Shown here: in pieces, positions 1 through 10,077 of the stretch
Layout of the letters: every line of letters starts with the position of its first letter
How positions within the stretch are numbered: the first letter of the stretch is position 1
Source: JAOPZW01 sp963807305
Lineage (GTDB): Bacteria > Actinomycetota > Thermoleophilia > Solirubrobacterales > Solirubrobacteraceae
Reading direction: 5' to 3'
DNA length: 64,000 nt
NCBI GenBank assembly: GCA_963807305.1
Contig: CAWEBN010000005.1
Coordinates: forward strand, 62,001-126,000
Translations under genes and position numbers: made by a program
The notes under the pieces: model-generated
What the model was told of the DNA's origin: nothing
Database searches by the model: none
The model's input: the letters and a program-made list of their open reading frames with translations, nothing else

Positions 1-798
<798 letters not shown>

Positions 799-837
799 CG
801 CGGGCCGCGACGATAGCGCCCGCGCGCCTGAAAGCGG

Positions 838-2238
838 TCAGCCGGCCGGCGGCGCCGCAGAGGCCCCGGCGATCGGAGCACCCGAATCGACGGGAGGGCC
901 GGCGTCGGAGCCCTGGCCCGGGGTCGGCGGCGTCGCCGGCGGCGTCGTCAGCCCGGGCGTCGCGGCGGGGTCGTCGGGCGAGGGAGCGCCGACGGCTCCC
1001 GTCCCGCTCGGGTCCGGCATCGCGTCCTCGTCGGGCGCCATGGCGCCGCCGGTCTGAGCCTCCTCCGGCGCCACCGTGCCGCCGGCGGCCGGCGCGGGCG
1101 CCGCGACGCTCCCGGTCGCCGGCTCGGTGACGGCGGCCGGCGTCGTCGTGACCGTGTCGCGCGCGGGGGCCTTGCGCGGCTTGGATGCCGGCGGCTGGGC
1201 ATCGCGCACGGGGTCGATGGCGCGCGCCAGCGGAGCCTTCACGGGCGCGGTGGCGGCGGCCGAGCGCGCCGCGGCCGAGCGCGCCGCGGCCGGGCGCGCG
1301 TGGTGCGCGGCGTGGTGGGCGGGCGCGACCGGGCTCGTGTACTGGCGCACCTCGGCCGCCCCTCCACCGACGACGGCAGCACAGCAGACGATGGCCACGA
1401 CCTTCGTGGCGGTGGCGGTGGCGGCGGTGGCTCCGCCGGCCACGGCGGCCGTGCCTCCGGCGCCGGCGCCGGCGCCGGCGGCCGCTCCGGACGACGCCCC
1501 GCCGATCCCCAGCAGCTTGGCCACGGTCGCGAGCGGCCCGGCGCTGCCCGGCACGAGCGCCGCGAGGCCCTCGTCGACGCCGCGCAGCGCCTGGCGGTAC
1601 TCGCGGCAGCCGTCGCAGTCGCGCAGGTGCCGGCGCGAGCGCCCACTGGCCCGCACGCCGCGCCCGTGGGAGCGGACGAGGTCGGCGCGGATGTCCACGC
1701 ATGCGGTGTCGCGTGCCTCGCCTGCCTCGACGAGGCCGACGCGGGCGCGTACGAGCAGCGACTTGATCGCGGGCACCGAGGTGTCCAGGGCGTCGGCCAG
1801 CTCGGCGTAGGTGAGCCCGTCGAGCTCGCGCATGAGCAGCGCCGAGCGCTGCTGCTCGGGCAGGCGCTGAACGTCCTGCACAAGCCGGCGCAGGTCCTCG
1901 CGGCGCGCCGTCTCGGCCTGGGGGTCGTGCCCCGGCGTGCGCGACAGCTCGTAGATCTCGGCCGCCGGCGGGTCCGGGCGGCGTAGGTGGTCGATGCAGC
2001 GGTTGTGCGCGACGCGGTACAGCCACGCGCGCAGCGTCACCGGCCGGTCGTCGTTGCGCAGCGCCCCGTAGGCGCGCAGGAAGACATCCTGCAGGACATC
2101 CTCGGCGTCCGAGCGCGAGGCGCCCAGCATCTGGCGGGTATAGGCGAAGAGCCGCTGGCGATAGCGGTCGTGGATCGCCCCGAACGCATCGTCGAAGCCC
2201 ATCCGGAAGAGCGCCACGAGCTGGTCGTCGGACCGCAT
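838..2238 (-). CDS. ECF RNA polymerase sigma factor fused to a zinc-binding anti-sigma-like domain and membrane tail
   Basis: 466 residues. Sigma region 2 lies at about 12-85 (AEDVLQDVFLRAYGAL, then WLYRVAHNRCIDHLRR) and region 4 at about 115-170 (LPEQQRSALLMRELDGLTY, VPAIKSLLVRAR). After the sigma domains come Cys180 and a H204-x3-C208-x2-C211 cluster, as in ZAS anti-sigma zinc fingers. An Ala/Gly-rich hydrophobic stretch at about 271-295 looks like one membrane segment, followed by a long Pro/Ala/Thr-rich tail. So regulator and promoter-recognition factor appear to sit in one membrane-tethered chain. Start chosen at ATG 2238 because homology begins at once; a longer frame upstream is low-complexity. 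Target genes unknown. A related, zinc-less version lies at 37357-38250. Confidence 0.88.
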   Translation of the reverse strand: MRSDDQLVALFRMGFDDAFGAIHDRYRQRLFAYTRQMLGASRSDAEDVLQDVFLRAYGALRNDDRPVTLRAWLYRVAHNRCIDHLRRPDPPAAEIYELSRTPGHDPQAETARREDLRRLVQDVQRLPEQQRSALLMRELDGLTYAELADALDTSVPAIKSLLVRARVGLVEAGEARDTACVDIRADLVRSHGRGVRASGRSRRHLRDCDGCREYRQALRGVDEGLAALVPGSAGPLATVAKLLGIGGASSGAAAGAGAGAGGTAAVAGGATAATATATKVVAIVCCAAVVGGGAAEVRQYTSPVAPAHHAAHHARPAAARSAAARSAAATAPVKAPLARAIDPVRDAQPPASKPRKAPARDTVTTTPAAVTEPATGSVAAPAPAAGGTVAPEEAQTGGAMAPDEDAMPDPSGTGAVGAPSPDDPAATPGLTTPPATPPTPGQGSDAGPPVDSGAPIAGASAAPPAG

Positions 2239-2329
2239 TCGCAGCAGCGGACCGCGGGCCGTGATGCGACCGAGACCTGACGGCGCGTGGAGTGCTGAGG
2301 CTTCCAGAGCAATCCCCTCTCCGCCGACT

Positions 2330-4045
2330 CTAACTCCCCCGGGGGTTGGAAGTTCCGCGCAGTCCCGCGACGACGTGCGCGAACACGTCGCGCTCGGCGT
2401 TGCGACCGAAGAAGACGTCGAGGTGCGTGTACCCCGGAACCTCCACCATCGCGTGCCGGCCGGGCTCCAGGCCGTCCAGCCAGGCGAAGGAGCGCTCCTG
2501 GCTGCGGGCGAGGAAGCAGCGGTTCGCCGAGCCCGCCAGGAACGTCCAGCGCGGCCGGTTGCGCGGCGCCGAGGCCACCACATCCTCGGGGATCTCGTCG
2601 TACCCGGAAGCCGCGACGAGGTGCCCCGCCGCGGCGCAGCGCGACATCTGCTGGAAGAAGGTGATCGGCACCCAGCCGAACTCGCGGGCGATCCAGCGGT
2701 GGGTGGGCGGGTCGATGTTCGCGTGGTCCCACAGGATGTTGCCGCCCACCCCGTAGGTGTAGTTGGCCATCTGGCACACCGGCTCGCGGCACTCGCGGCG
2801 CACGGTGCGCGCCCAAGTGGCGAGCAGGCGAGCGCGCAGCGCGGTCGGGCGCAGCGTCCACTGCGGGTCGAAGCCCTTGTAGCCGAAGGCGAGGACCGGC
2901 ACGACGAGCTGCATCTGGCGCTTGGACAGGGTCGGGACGTCGACGTGGAAGGACACCGCGTTGGAGACGACGTCGGTCACCTCGGGCACGAGCCCGCCGG
3001 CGACGGCCAGGGCGAAGGACGTCGAGCCCTGGCAGTGCACGACCGCCTTGAGCGTCGAGGCACCGGTCTCGCGCAGGACGGCGGAGATCAGGGCGGGGTG
3101 GTCGTAGCGCGCCACGTCGTCGAGTGTGTAGTCGCACTCGGGCAGGTCGATCGAGCCGCGCCAGTTGCCCAGCCAGACGTCATAGCCCTCCGCCACGAGG
3201 ACGTCGACGATCGAGTGCGCCATGGGCGAGCCGTAGAAGAGGTTCGCGCGCACGCCGGTGCCGTGCTGGAGGAGCACCGGGCCGGCGGTCGGCTCGGCCT
3301 CGCCGCGGATGTTGTGGATGGTGAGGTCGTGGTCGTCCTCGGTGCGCACGGCCAGGATGCGCCGGCGCAGGCCCGGTCGCCCGGGGCAGTCGTGCCATTC
3401 CTCGGGTGGGAAGCCCTGCCAGCGCTCCGAGCCGGGGTGCAGCCCGGGGAAGTCGGTCGAGCCCATGGCGGCGCTGCGCCCGACGTAGACCTGCAGCAGC
3501 GAGCGCGCGGAGAACCAGCCGTAGCGCAGCTTGTCGCGCGCGCTGCCGCGCATGCTCAGCATCAGGGCCAGGAAGCCGCCGGCCGAGACGTGCAGGACAC
3601 CGGTGGCCAGCGCAGTGGCGCCGTCCTCCTCGTCGCGTGTGACCCGCCCGTGGTACAGGCGCGTGAACAGCGTGGTCGTGTCGACCCACGTATCGCGAAA
3701 CCAGCCGTCCTCGATCTCCTTGAACCCCGCCAGCGTCACCGGGCGCCCGGTGCGATCGTGGGCGAAGAGGCGGTAGCGCATCTCGCGCCGGCGCGACCCG
3801 CCGGCGGCCACGAGCAGGTTGAAGGCGCCCTCGGCGATCTCCATCCGCTCGCCCAGGCCGTCGCAATCGATCCACCCGGTGCACGTCGCCTCGTGCTCGT
3901 CGTCGGCGAAGAAGCGCTCGACGTCGTCGACGTGCAGGTCGAGGTGGAAGGCGCACGGCGTGCCCTGCCACCAGCCCTGGTTGTAGTCGGTGGTGTCGAA
4001 CGACACCCGGCCGCTCATCGACTCGGACCAGTCGAGGGCGCTCAT
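2330..4045 (-). CDS. Alpha/beta hydrolase partner of GMC oxidoreductase
   Basis: 571 residues. The first ~230 residues are a beta-rich region (FDTTDYNQGWWQGTP, later RLFAHDRTGRPVTLAGF) of the kind found between the oxidoreductase and hydrolase parts of cholesterol-oxidase-like bifunctional proteins. From ~235 on it is an alpha/beta hydrolase: oxyanion HGTG at 261-264, nucleophile Ser341 in VVHCQGSTS, and a late His in VPGYTHLDVFFG. Start ATG 4045 overlaps the GMC gene stop by 4 bases (ATGA), so the two are translationally coupled. In many relatives the two halves are one polypeptide; here they are separate. Likely acts on a sterol, lipid or similar alcohol/ester, but no substrate can be named. 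Confidence 0.8.
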   Translation of the reverse strand: MSALDWSESMSGRVSFDTTDYNQGWWQGTPCAFHLDLHVDDVERFFADDEHEATCTGWIDCDGLGERMEIAEGAFNLLVAAGGSRRREMRYRLFAHDRTGRPVTLAGFKEIEDGWFRDTWVDTTTLFTRLYHGRVTRDEEDGATALATGVLHVSAGGFLALMLSMRGSARDKLRYGWFSARSLLQVYVGRSAAMGSTDFPGLHPGSERWQGFPPEEWHDCPGRPGLRRRILAVRTEDDHDLTIHNIRGEAEPTAGPVLLQHGTGVRANLFYGSPMAHSIVDVLVAEGYDVWLGNWRGSIDLPECDYTLDDVARYDHPALISAVLRETGASTLKAVVHCQGSTSFALAVAGGLVPEVTDVVSNAVSFHVDVPTLSKRQMQLVVPVLAFGYKGFDPQWTLRPTALRARLLATWARTVRRECREPVCQMANYTYGVGGNILWDHANIDPPTHRWIAREFGWVPITFFQQMSRCAAAGHLVAASGYDEIPEDVVASAPRNRPRWTFLAGSANRCFLARSQERSFAWLDGLEPGRHAMVEVPGYTHLDVFFGRNAERDVFAHVVAGLRGTSNPRGS

Positions 4046-5589
4046 CTCTTCATCTCCTCCGCGATCCGCTCGCCCAGGGCGGCGATGGTCATGCTCGGGT
4101 TGACGCCCACCGGGCCCGGCAGGATCGAGCCGTCCGAGACGTACAGGCGCTCGCAGCCGAAGACCCGGCCGTAGGAGTCCACGACGCCCTGCTCCGCGCT
4201 CGCACCCATCGCGCAGCCGCCGAGCGGGTGCACGCTGAGCAGGCGGGCGAAGCGCCCGCCAAGGCGTACGACACGTCCCCCGAGCGCCTGCCCGAGCCGC
4301 CGGGCCGTGGCCTCGAGACCCTCGAAGTAGGCCCGCGAGGCCTGCCCGCGCCAGGTCAGCACCAGTCGGTCGCCGCGCAGCTCCATCCGCCCGCCCGGCA
4401 CGTCGCGCCCCATGCCCAGCAGCGGCGCCATGGCCGCCGAGGCACGAGCGGTGCCGAAAGCCTCGGCCGCCGAGCGCCGGCGCAGCGCGCGCAACACGTC
4501 GCCGGGCGCCTCGAGGCCCTGCCACAGCCATTCCGAGAACGCGGGCGCGCCGGCGTCCTGGATGAGGAACCCGCGCCCGCTCGGCGACTCGGCGTCGGGC
4601 ACGTGCACCGAGGCGGTGATCACCGGCCCGGTGGCCGGGTCCAGGTAGCGATCGGCGTCGAGCAGGAACAGGAGCAGGTCGCCGTTGCCCGAGAAGCCGC
4701 GGCCCAGGCGCGGGCTGAGCCCAGGGAGCGCGGCGCGGTTGCGCAGCAGCAGGCCGGTCGACCCGAAGGTGCCGCCCGCGAGCACCAGGCGGTCGGCGAG
4801 CACTTCGCGGTCGGTCCGGGCGACCGGGTCGAGCAGGCGCTCGGGATGGCCCCGGCGCGCCGCCACGTGCTGGCGGTAGCCGACGCGCCAGCCCTCGCCG
4901 TCGCGGTCCACGGTGTGGGCCTCGCAGCAGGTACGCACGTGCGCCCCCGCGTCGACGGCTGCAGTCAAGTAGGTGAAGTCCACCGTCTCCTTGGACCCGT
5001 ACTGGCAGCCGACGTCGCAGGCGCCGCACAGCCGGCAGGTCTCGCGCGGCGCCCCGTGCAGGTTGCCGGTGCCGTCGTCGTAGGGCTGGCCTGGGCGATC
5101 GCCGAAGGCCACGGCGAGCGGCGGGCGCTCGGCCTGCAGGCCGGCGATCCGCGCCGCGTCGAGCAGCGCACGCGTCTTCGGGGTGCGGTCCGCCCACGGA
5201 TAGCGCTCGGCGCGCTGCATCGCTTCGACGGCGTCGTAGTGGCGGTCGAGGTCCGCGGGCGCCAGCGGCAGGCCGTCGGCGGCGAAGGTCGCGGGGTCCT
5301 TGCGCAGCATGACGTTGGCGTAGATGAGCGACCCGCCGCCCAGCCCGCTGGCGGTGAGGGAGTCGAGGCCCTTGAAGTGGTGGTACTCGAAGAGTCCGTG
5401 GACGCCCCTGCGCGGCGCCCACAGGGCTCCGCGCCACTGGCGCGGCGTGCGCGGAAACGAGCCCGGTGGCCACGGCTGGCCGCGTTCGAGCACGAGTACC
5501 GAGGCGCCCGCCTGGGCCAGGCGGCAGGCGACGACCGAGCCGCCGAAGCCCGACCCGATGACGGCGACGTCGTAGCGCTCAGCCGGCAT
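4042..5589 (-). CDS. GMC-family FAD oxidoreductase (cholesterol-oxidase-like)
   Basis: 515 residues. The N-terminal dinucleotide fold GSGFGGSVV at 12-20 binds FAD, followed by ERG at the end of beta-2. Residues 81-95 (SGLGGGSLIYANVML) are the GMC signature. A four-cysteine cluster C185-x2-C188-x2-C191-x3-C195 resembles an iron-sulfur binding motif and is characteristic of this cholesterol-oxidase-like branch. The C-terminus carries SVHPLGGCAMG and GVNPSMTIAALGERIA, the conserved active-site His and FAD-binding end of GMC enzymes. ATG 5589 overlaps the end of the upstream ATPase gene by 11 bases; the hydrolase follows with a 4-base overlap. Predicted to oxidise an alcohol or sterol; specificity unknown. 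Confidence 0.87.
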   Translation of the reverse strand: MPAERYDVAVIGSGFGGSVVACRLAQAGASVLVLERGQPWPPGSFPRTPRQWRGALWAPRRGVHGLFEYHHFKGLDSLTASGLGGGSLIYANVMLRKDPATFAADGLPLAPADLDRHYDAVEAMQRAERYPWADRTPKTRALLDAARIAGLQAERPPLAVAFGDRPGQPYDDGTGNLHGAPRETCRLCGACDVGCQYGSKETVDFTYLTAAVDAGAHVRTCCEAHTVDRDGEGWRVGYRQHVAARRGHPERLLDPVARTDREVLADRLVLAGGTFGSTGLLLRNRAALPGLSPRLGRGFSGNGDLLLFLLDADRYLDPATGPVITASVHVPDAESPSGRGFLIQDAGAPAFSEWLWQGLEAPGDVLRALRRRSAAEAFGTARASAAMAPLLGMGRDVPGGRMELRGDRLVLTWRGQASRAYFEGLEATARRLGQALGGRVVRLGGRFARLLSVHPLGGCAMGASAEQGVVDSYGRVFGCERLYVSDGSILPGPVGVNPSMTIAALGERIAEEMKR

Positions 5590-8500
5590 CCACTTCCCAC
5601 GCCACCGGGCGCCGGGGGTCCGGCTCGTAGGCGCAGAAGGTGCCGGTGCGGACGGTCGTCTCGAGCTCGCGCCCGAGGCTCGCATCCTCGTCGGCGATGC
5701 GACGGATCTCGCGCCGCAGCGCGCGCGTCACGTTGACCCGCGCGCGCTCGGACGCCGAGGCCACCTTGCGGTCGCGGCCGCCCAGTCCGACGGCGGCCGA
5801 CAGCTCGTGCGCGATGAAGTCCATCTCCTCGCGCGCGTGGGCCGCGCGCTCGGGGTCGTTGAACGACTCGGCCTCCTCGATCTCGGCCCGCAGGTCCTCC
5901 AGGCGCGAGCGGTACTCGGCCTTGGCCTGCGAGTCGAGCGCCGGGCCCGCGTCACCGGTGCCGGCGCGCACGGCCAGGCCCTCGGCGTTCTCGGCGCCGG
6001 TCGCGGCGCCGCCCTCGGCCGCGGTGGCCACGTCGACGGCGTGGAGCTCGACGCCGGGATTGGCCAGGAGCAGCGCGAGGTGGCGCATGCCCTTGGCATC
6101 GCGCACGCGCAGCACGCGGCCCCCGTAGTCCAGGCGCCACACGTCGCCCTCGCGCGCGAGCACGGCACCCACCGGGCCCAGGGCGGGCTCGGCGGCCCGC
6201 GGCGCCCCGTCCTGCGGGGGCAGCATCGCGGAGGCGCGGGTCAGGCGCTCGTCGAGGCGCGGGACGCCGACCTCCTCGGCGCGCGCGAGCCCGCGCTGGA
6301 GCAGTTCGCGCGCGTGGTCGACGTCGCCGGGCCGGTTGCGGCGCGCGAGCATCCGCGCCTCGTCGACGTCGAGGACGGCCAGCATCGGCTTGTAGCCCAT
6401 GCGCTCGCAGGCCATGCGGGCCTCCACGAGGCGGGCGAGGGCGGCGTCCTCGTCGCCGCGGGCCGCCGCGGTCAGCGCCAGGTAGCGCCGCACGGGTCCG
6501 GCGAAGATGCCCGTCGGCGTGACGACGTTGCGGCCTTCGAGGGGCGCCAGCAGCTCCTCGAGCACGATCGAGCGCTCGGCGTCGCGGAAGGTCTCGCTGA
6601 GCTCGGCCAGCATCGCGATGGAGATCGACCAGACGTTGTCGCGCGGGATCGTCGCGAAGTCGCGCTCGGCGAGCCGGTCGTACTCGCGGCGCGCCTCGGC
6701 GGGGCGGCCGGTGTGCATGTAGAGCATGGCCAGCGCCACGCGCCACGCGGGCATGGCCGGGAGCTGGTCGGCGAACTGGCGCACCGCGTCCTCGATCTCG
6801 CGCAGGCGGCCCTGGCCCATGCGCAGCCAGAACAGCTGCGCGCCGGCGAGGATCGGAACGGTCGAGTCCTGAAGGCTCCAACCCAGCTGGATGCCCTCGT
6901 GGATGAGCGCCTCGGTGTCGTCGAGGTGGCCGGCGATCATGGCCCGCCGCGCGCGGTGCAGCGGGATGTAGGCGCGGGCGCGCGGGTCGCGCGAGTCGGT
7001 GGCGATCCGGTCGAGCGCCTCGATCGCCATGTCGGCGCCCGCGAGATCGTCGAGCTCGAGCAGGAGGTCGATCTGCCACGAGCGCGCGCGGACCGACAGC
7101 TCCGGGTCGGCGGAGGCGTCGGCCAGGGCGAAGAGCTCCTGGGCCCAGGCCAGGCCGCGCTCGGCCGTGTCGGGGCCGTTGGTGGCGATGTGGCCCTGGT
7201 CGAGGACGTAGGCGAGCGTCGGCGGATCGCCGAGCCCGCGCGCGATGCCCAGCGCCTCCTGCACGAGGTCCTCGCGGCGTTGCGCCCGCTCGGAGTAGTA
7301 CAGCGCGACCGCCAGGCGCACGAGCAGGCGCGCGCGCAGCGCGCTGCCGTCGGGCGGCAGGCCGTGGAGCGCCTCCTCGAGCACGGCGACGAGGTCGTCG
7401 TCGACCATGCCGGGCGAGAGGCCGAAGCCGCCAAGGCTGAGCGCCGCGCGGCCGAGCAGGTCGGCGTCGCCGACGCGCCGGGCGAGGTCGATCGCGGCCA
7501 GCAGGGTGGAGCGCGCCGCGTCGCCGCCGGCCTGCATCTGCGCCTGCCCGCGCAGGAGCAGCAGCTCGCCGCGACGGGGCTCGTCGGGCTCGGGGAGCAG
7601 GTCGAGCGCGCTCAGGGCGGCGTCGAAGAGGTCGGCAGCGCGCTCGTAGGCCAGCGCCGCCAGCGCCTCGTGGCCGGCGCGCTGGGCATGCTCGAGCGCC
7701 TTGGCCGGGTCGCCGACCGGCGCCGCCTCGACGAAGTGGTGGGCCAGCTCGGCCTCGGTCGCGGCCGTGCGCTCGAGGGCCTCGCCCACTGCAGCGTGCA
7801 GCCGGGCGCGGCGCGAAGCGGTGAGGTCGCCGTAGAGCGTCTCGCGGATGAGGCCGTGCGCGAAGCGGAACGAGCCGGCCGGCCCCGGCGCCTCCTCGAG
7901 CAGCTGCACGGCGACCGCCTCGTCGAGGCGCTCGAGAAGGTCGGCGCGGGCGATGCCCGCGGCCCGCTCGACGGTGGTGAGCTGGAAGTCGCGGCCCTCG
8001 ACGGCGGCCACCTGCAGCGCGTCGCGGACCTCGGGGCGCAGCGGCAACAGGCGCTTGCGGATCGCGTCGCGGACCCCGTCGGGCAGCGGCACGCGCTCGC
8101 CCAAGGGCTGGTCGATGCGGCCCTGGGCGACGAGCAGGCGCACGACCTCGTCGGAGTAGAACGGGTTGCCCTCGGTCAGATGGTGCAGCGTGTGCACCAG
8201 CTCCTCGGGCGGGTCGGCGCCGCTGCGGTGGATGACCAGCGCGCGCAGGTCGTCGTCCTCCAGGCCGCCGAGGTCGAAGCGCGCGCCGAAGCGCGTGAGC
8301 TCGCCGAAGACGGCCTCGACCTCGGGCCCGCGCCGCGGCCCCGCCTCGTGATGGGTGGTGATCACGAGCACGCGCGTCTCGCTCAACGCGCGGGCGAGGA
8401 AGGCGAGCAGCAGCAGCGACGGCAGGTCGGCGGTGTGCAGGTCGTCGAGGAGCACGACCAGCGGCTCGCGCGCCGCCGTGTTGCGCAGGAAGACCGTGAC

Positions 8501-8950
8501 GGCGTCGAAGAGGGCGAAGCGGGCCTGCTCGGACTCGAGGTCGCCCGCCTCGGGCAGGTCGAGGCGCTCCCGAAGCTCGGGCGCGAGCTGGGCCACCCAG
8601 CGCGCGCCGGCGCCGAGCTCCGTACGCAGGGCGTCGTCGTCGCGGTCGGCGGCGAGGGAGCGCACGACCTGCACCCACGGCCAGAACGCGGGCGCGCCGC
8701 CGCCGTCCCAGCCGCGCGCCCACGCGACGCGATGGCCGTCGCCCGCTGCGCGCTCACCCAGCGCGGTGGCCAGGCGCGTCTTGCCGATGCCGGGCTCGCC
8801 CGTGAGCAGGACGAGGCCGCCGCGGCCGGCCGCCGTCTCCTGGAGCGTGGCGTCCAGATCGGCCAGCTCCCGCGCGCGTCCGAGAAGGGGAAGCTCGCCG
8901 GTCGCGCCGACGGCGTCCGAGCGCTGGCTGACTGCATCCCCCACTGACAA
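5579..8950 (-). CDS. Large AAA-type ATPase with TPR-like repeats (signal-transduction ATPase)
   Basis: 1123 residues. Walker A is TGEPGIGKT at ~50-58 and Walker B is LVVLLDDLHTAD at about 165. A helical, Ala/Arg/Leu-rich middle (about 400-900) looks like tetratricopeptide repeats. The last 200 residues hold a GDVWRLDYGGRVLRVRDAKG element, a helical EYRSRLEDLRAEIEEAESF segment and a closing TGTFCAYEPDPRRPVAWEV, a C-terminal module seen in actinobacterial AAA regulators. There is no LuxR helix-turn-helix and no cyclase domain, so it is not a classical MalT/LAL regulator. Start is TTG 8950; GTG 8944 is equally possible. It heads the run ATPase-GMC-hydrolase. Confidence 0.82.
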   Translation of the reverse strand: MSVGDAVSQRSDAVGATGELPLLGRARELADLDATLQETAAGRGGLVLLTGEPGIGKTRLATALGERAAGDGHRVAWARGWDGGGAPAFWPWVQVVRSLAADRDDDALRTELGAGARWVAQLAPELRERLDLPEAGDLESEQARFALFDAVTVFLRNTAAREPLVVLLDDLHTADLPSLLLLAFLARALSETRVLVITTHHEAGPRRGPEVEAVFGELTRFGARFDLGGLEDDDLRALVIHRSGADPPEELVHTLHHLTEGNPFYSDEVVRLLVAQGRIDQPLGERVPLPDGVRDAIRKRLLPLRPEVRDALQVAAVEGRDFQLTTVERAAGIARADLLERLDEAVAVQLLEEAPGPAGSFRFAHGLIRETLYGDLTASRRARLHAAVGEALERTAATEAELAHHFVEAAPVGDPAKALEHAQRAGHEALAALAYERAADLFDAALSALDLLPEPDEPRRGELLLLRGQAQMQAGGDAARSTLLAAIDLARRVGDADLLGRAALSLGGFGLSPGMVDDDLVAVLEEALHGLPPDGSALRARLLVRLAVALYYSERAQRREDLVQEALGIARGLGDPPTLAYVLDQGHIATNGPDTAERGLAWAQELFALADASADPELSVRARSWQIDLLLELDDLAGADMAIEALDRIATDSRDPRARAYIPLHRARRAMIAGHLDDTEALIHEGIQLGWSLQDSTVPILAGAQLFWLRMGQGRLREIEDAVRQFADQLPAMPAWRVALAMLYMHTGRPAEARREYDRLAERDFATIPRDNVWSISIAMLAELSETFRDAERSIVLEELLAPLEGRNVVTPTGIFAGPVRRYLALTAAARGDEDAALARLVEARMACERMGYKPMLAVLDVDEARMLARRNRPGDVDHARELLQRGLARAEEVGVPRLDERLTRASAMLPPQDGAPRAAEPALGPVGAVLAREGDVWRLDYGGRVLRVRDAKGMRHLALLLANPGVELHAVDVATAAEGGAATGAENAEGLAVRAGTGDAGPALDSQAKAEYRSRLEDLRAEIEEAESFNDPERAAHAREEMDFIAHELSAAVGLGGRDRKVASASERARVNVTRALRREIRRIADEDASLGRELETTVRTGTFCAYEPDPRRPVAWEVDAG

Positions 8951-9005
8951 GACTCTACGCGCGCCAAGTCGTCGCGCCTAGGCATGTGCGATACGTTCGA
9001 CGCCG

Positions 9006-9548
9006 ATGCGCGCAACGCCGCTGACCATCCTCAGTCCGATCCCGTGGTGGTGGGCGATCTGGGTCCGGTTCACGTGGGTCGTCGCGCGGTTGACCAGCCT
9101 CGTCACGGCACCCCTGCGGGCGCTCTCGTTCATCCACTTCGCGCGCTGGGCCCTGATCGAGCGCTGGCCCGCGGACCGCCAGACGCCGCGCGACCGCGCC
9201 GCACCGCGCTCGATGCTGTTCCTGACGAGCTTCGACGGGTCCGACATCCAGTACATCGAGGCCTTCGTCCGCGTGGTGCCCTCGCGCATCAACGGCCTCT
9301 ATTGGGGGGCGAAGGGCTTCCCCGGGCCCAAGCGCTTCGGCCCGGTGGCCGAGTACATCGACGCTCACAGCCATCCGGTCGACCACTTCTGGATGGCCTA
9401 TCCGGACGCCTCGACGACGATGGTCTCGCAAGCACTGAAGCTCCAGGCGGCCTACGACGAGGCGCGGCCGCGCCTGGACGTCGACGATCCGCGGCGGTTC
9501 GGAGAGGAGTGGCGGCGCCTGCTGACCGACGTGCAGGAGCTGTTGTGA
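9006..9548 (+). CDS. Uncharacterised protein of the peroxidase operon, N-terminal hydrophobic segment
   Basis: 180 residues. A hydrophobic, Trp-rich N-terminus (IPWWWAIWVRFTWVVARL) may anchor it to the membrane. The body contains FLTSFDGSDIQYIEAFVRVV, then GAKGFPGPKRFGPVAEYI and HSHPVDHFWMAYPD. This LFTSDFDG / GFPG / YP pattern resembles a small ferredoxin-like domain that often accompanies or precedes haem peroxidases; that assignment is from memory and is inference. ATG 9006 begins 55 bases from the divergent ATPase start. It opens a plus-strand operon with the next two genes, ending in the DyP peroxidase. Confidence 0.7.
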   Translation: MRATPLTILSPIPWWWAIWVRFTWVVARLTSLVTAPLRALSFIHFARWALIERWPADRQTPRDRAAPRSMLFLTSFDGSDIQYIEAFVRVVPSRINGLYWGAKGFPGPKRFGPVAEYIDAHSHPVDHFWMAYPDASTTMVSQALKLQAAYDEARPRLDVDDPRRFGEEWRRLLTDVQELL

Positions 9549-9603
9549 CAGCGCGTCACTGCTCACCCGCGGCCGGCGACGACCCGCGCGGCGGCCCCTC
9601 GCG

Positions 9604-10077
9604 ATGAGCTCTCCGATCCTCCTGCTGGCGCCGCTGCGCGACGGGGAGGCCGACGCCGCCCGGGCCGCCATCGCCACGCTCGACGAGCCGTTCGCCCGCG
9701 TGCCCGGGACGCACCTGGCCCGCATACAGGTCCTGCGCCCGCCGCCGCGGCGCTTTCGCGGGCGCACGCGCCACTACGTGCTGCTGGCCGCCGACCACGA
9801 CGGGCCCACCGAGCCGTGGCTGGCCGCCGCCGCACGCGAGCTCGCGCCGGCCCTCGGGCACTGCGCCTTCTGGCCCGGGGCCGACGACCCCGCCGAGGTC
9901 GTGCGCTGGGCGCGGGCGCGCGAGCTGCACGCCGGCTTCTCGGTCGTCGGCTCCCCGCACGCGAGCGTCGAGGAGGTGGGGGACGCGCTCGGGCTGCGCG
10001 CGCGTGTCGCCGCGCTCGCCGCGCAGACCGCGGTCCTCGACGACGCGGCGCTTCAGGCCGCCTGGAGGGCCTGGTGA
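9604..10077 (+). CDS. Small protein of the peroxidase operon (peroxidase-associated ferredoxin-like domain?)
   Basis: 157 residues. It reads ILLLAPLRDGEADAARAAI, then PFARVPGTHLARIQVLRP, then RHYVLLAADHDGP and LGHCAFWPGADDPAEVVR. The order 'FARVPGTHxAR ... LLxxxxDGP ... GHCxxxPG' matches the small domain I would expect beside some haem peroxidases and shares its core pattern with the preceding gene. No catalytic residues can be named. The TGA stop overlaps the GTG start of the DyP peroxidase by 4 bases, so the two products are probably made together and may act together. Confidence 0.72.
   Translation: MSSPILLLAPLRDGEADAARAAIATLDEPFARVPGTHLARIQVLRPPPRRFRGRTRHYVLLAADHDGPTEPWLAAAARELAPALGHCAFWPGADDPAEVVRWARARELHAGFSVVGSPHASVEEVGDALGLRARVAALAAQTAVLDDAALQAAWRAW

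Noticed and set aside
2239..2583. Longer N-terminus for the first sigma factor (frame open to 2583)
   Set aside because: The added part is Arg/Trp/Ser-rich and crosses the hydrolase gene's end in antiphase; sigma homology starts right at ATG 2238.
4228..8947. Very long plus-strand frames opposite the GMC and AAA ATPase genes
   Set aside because: High-GC DNA leaves long antisense frames open. Their translations are Arg/Ala/Gly/His-rich without domains, while the minus-strand products have clear motifs.
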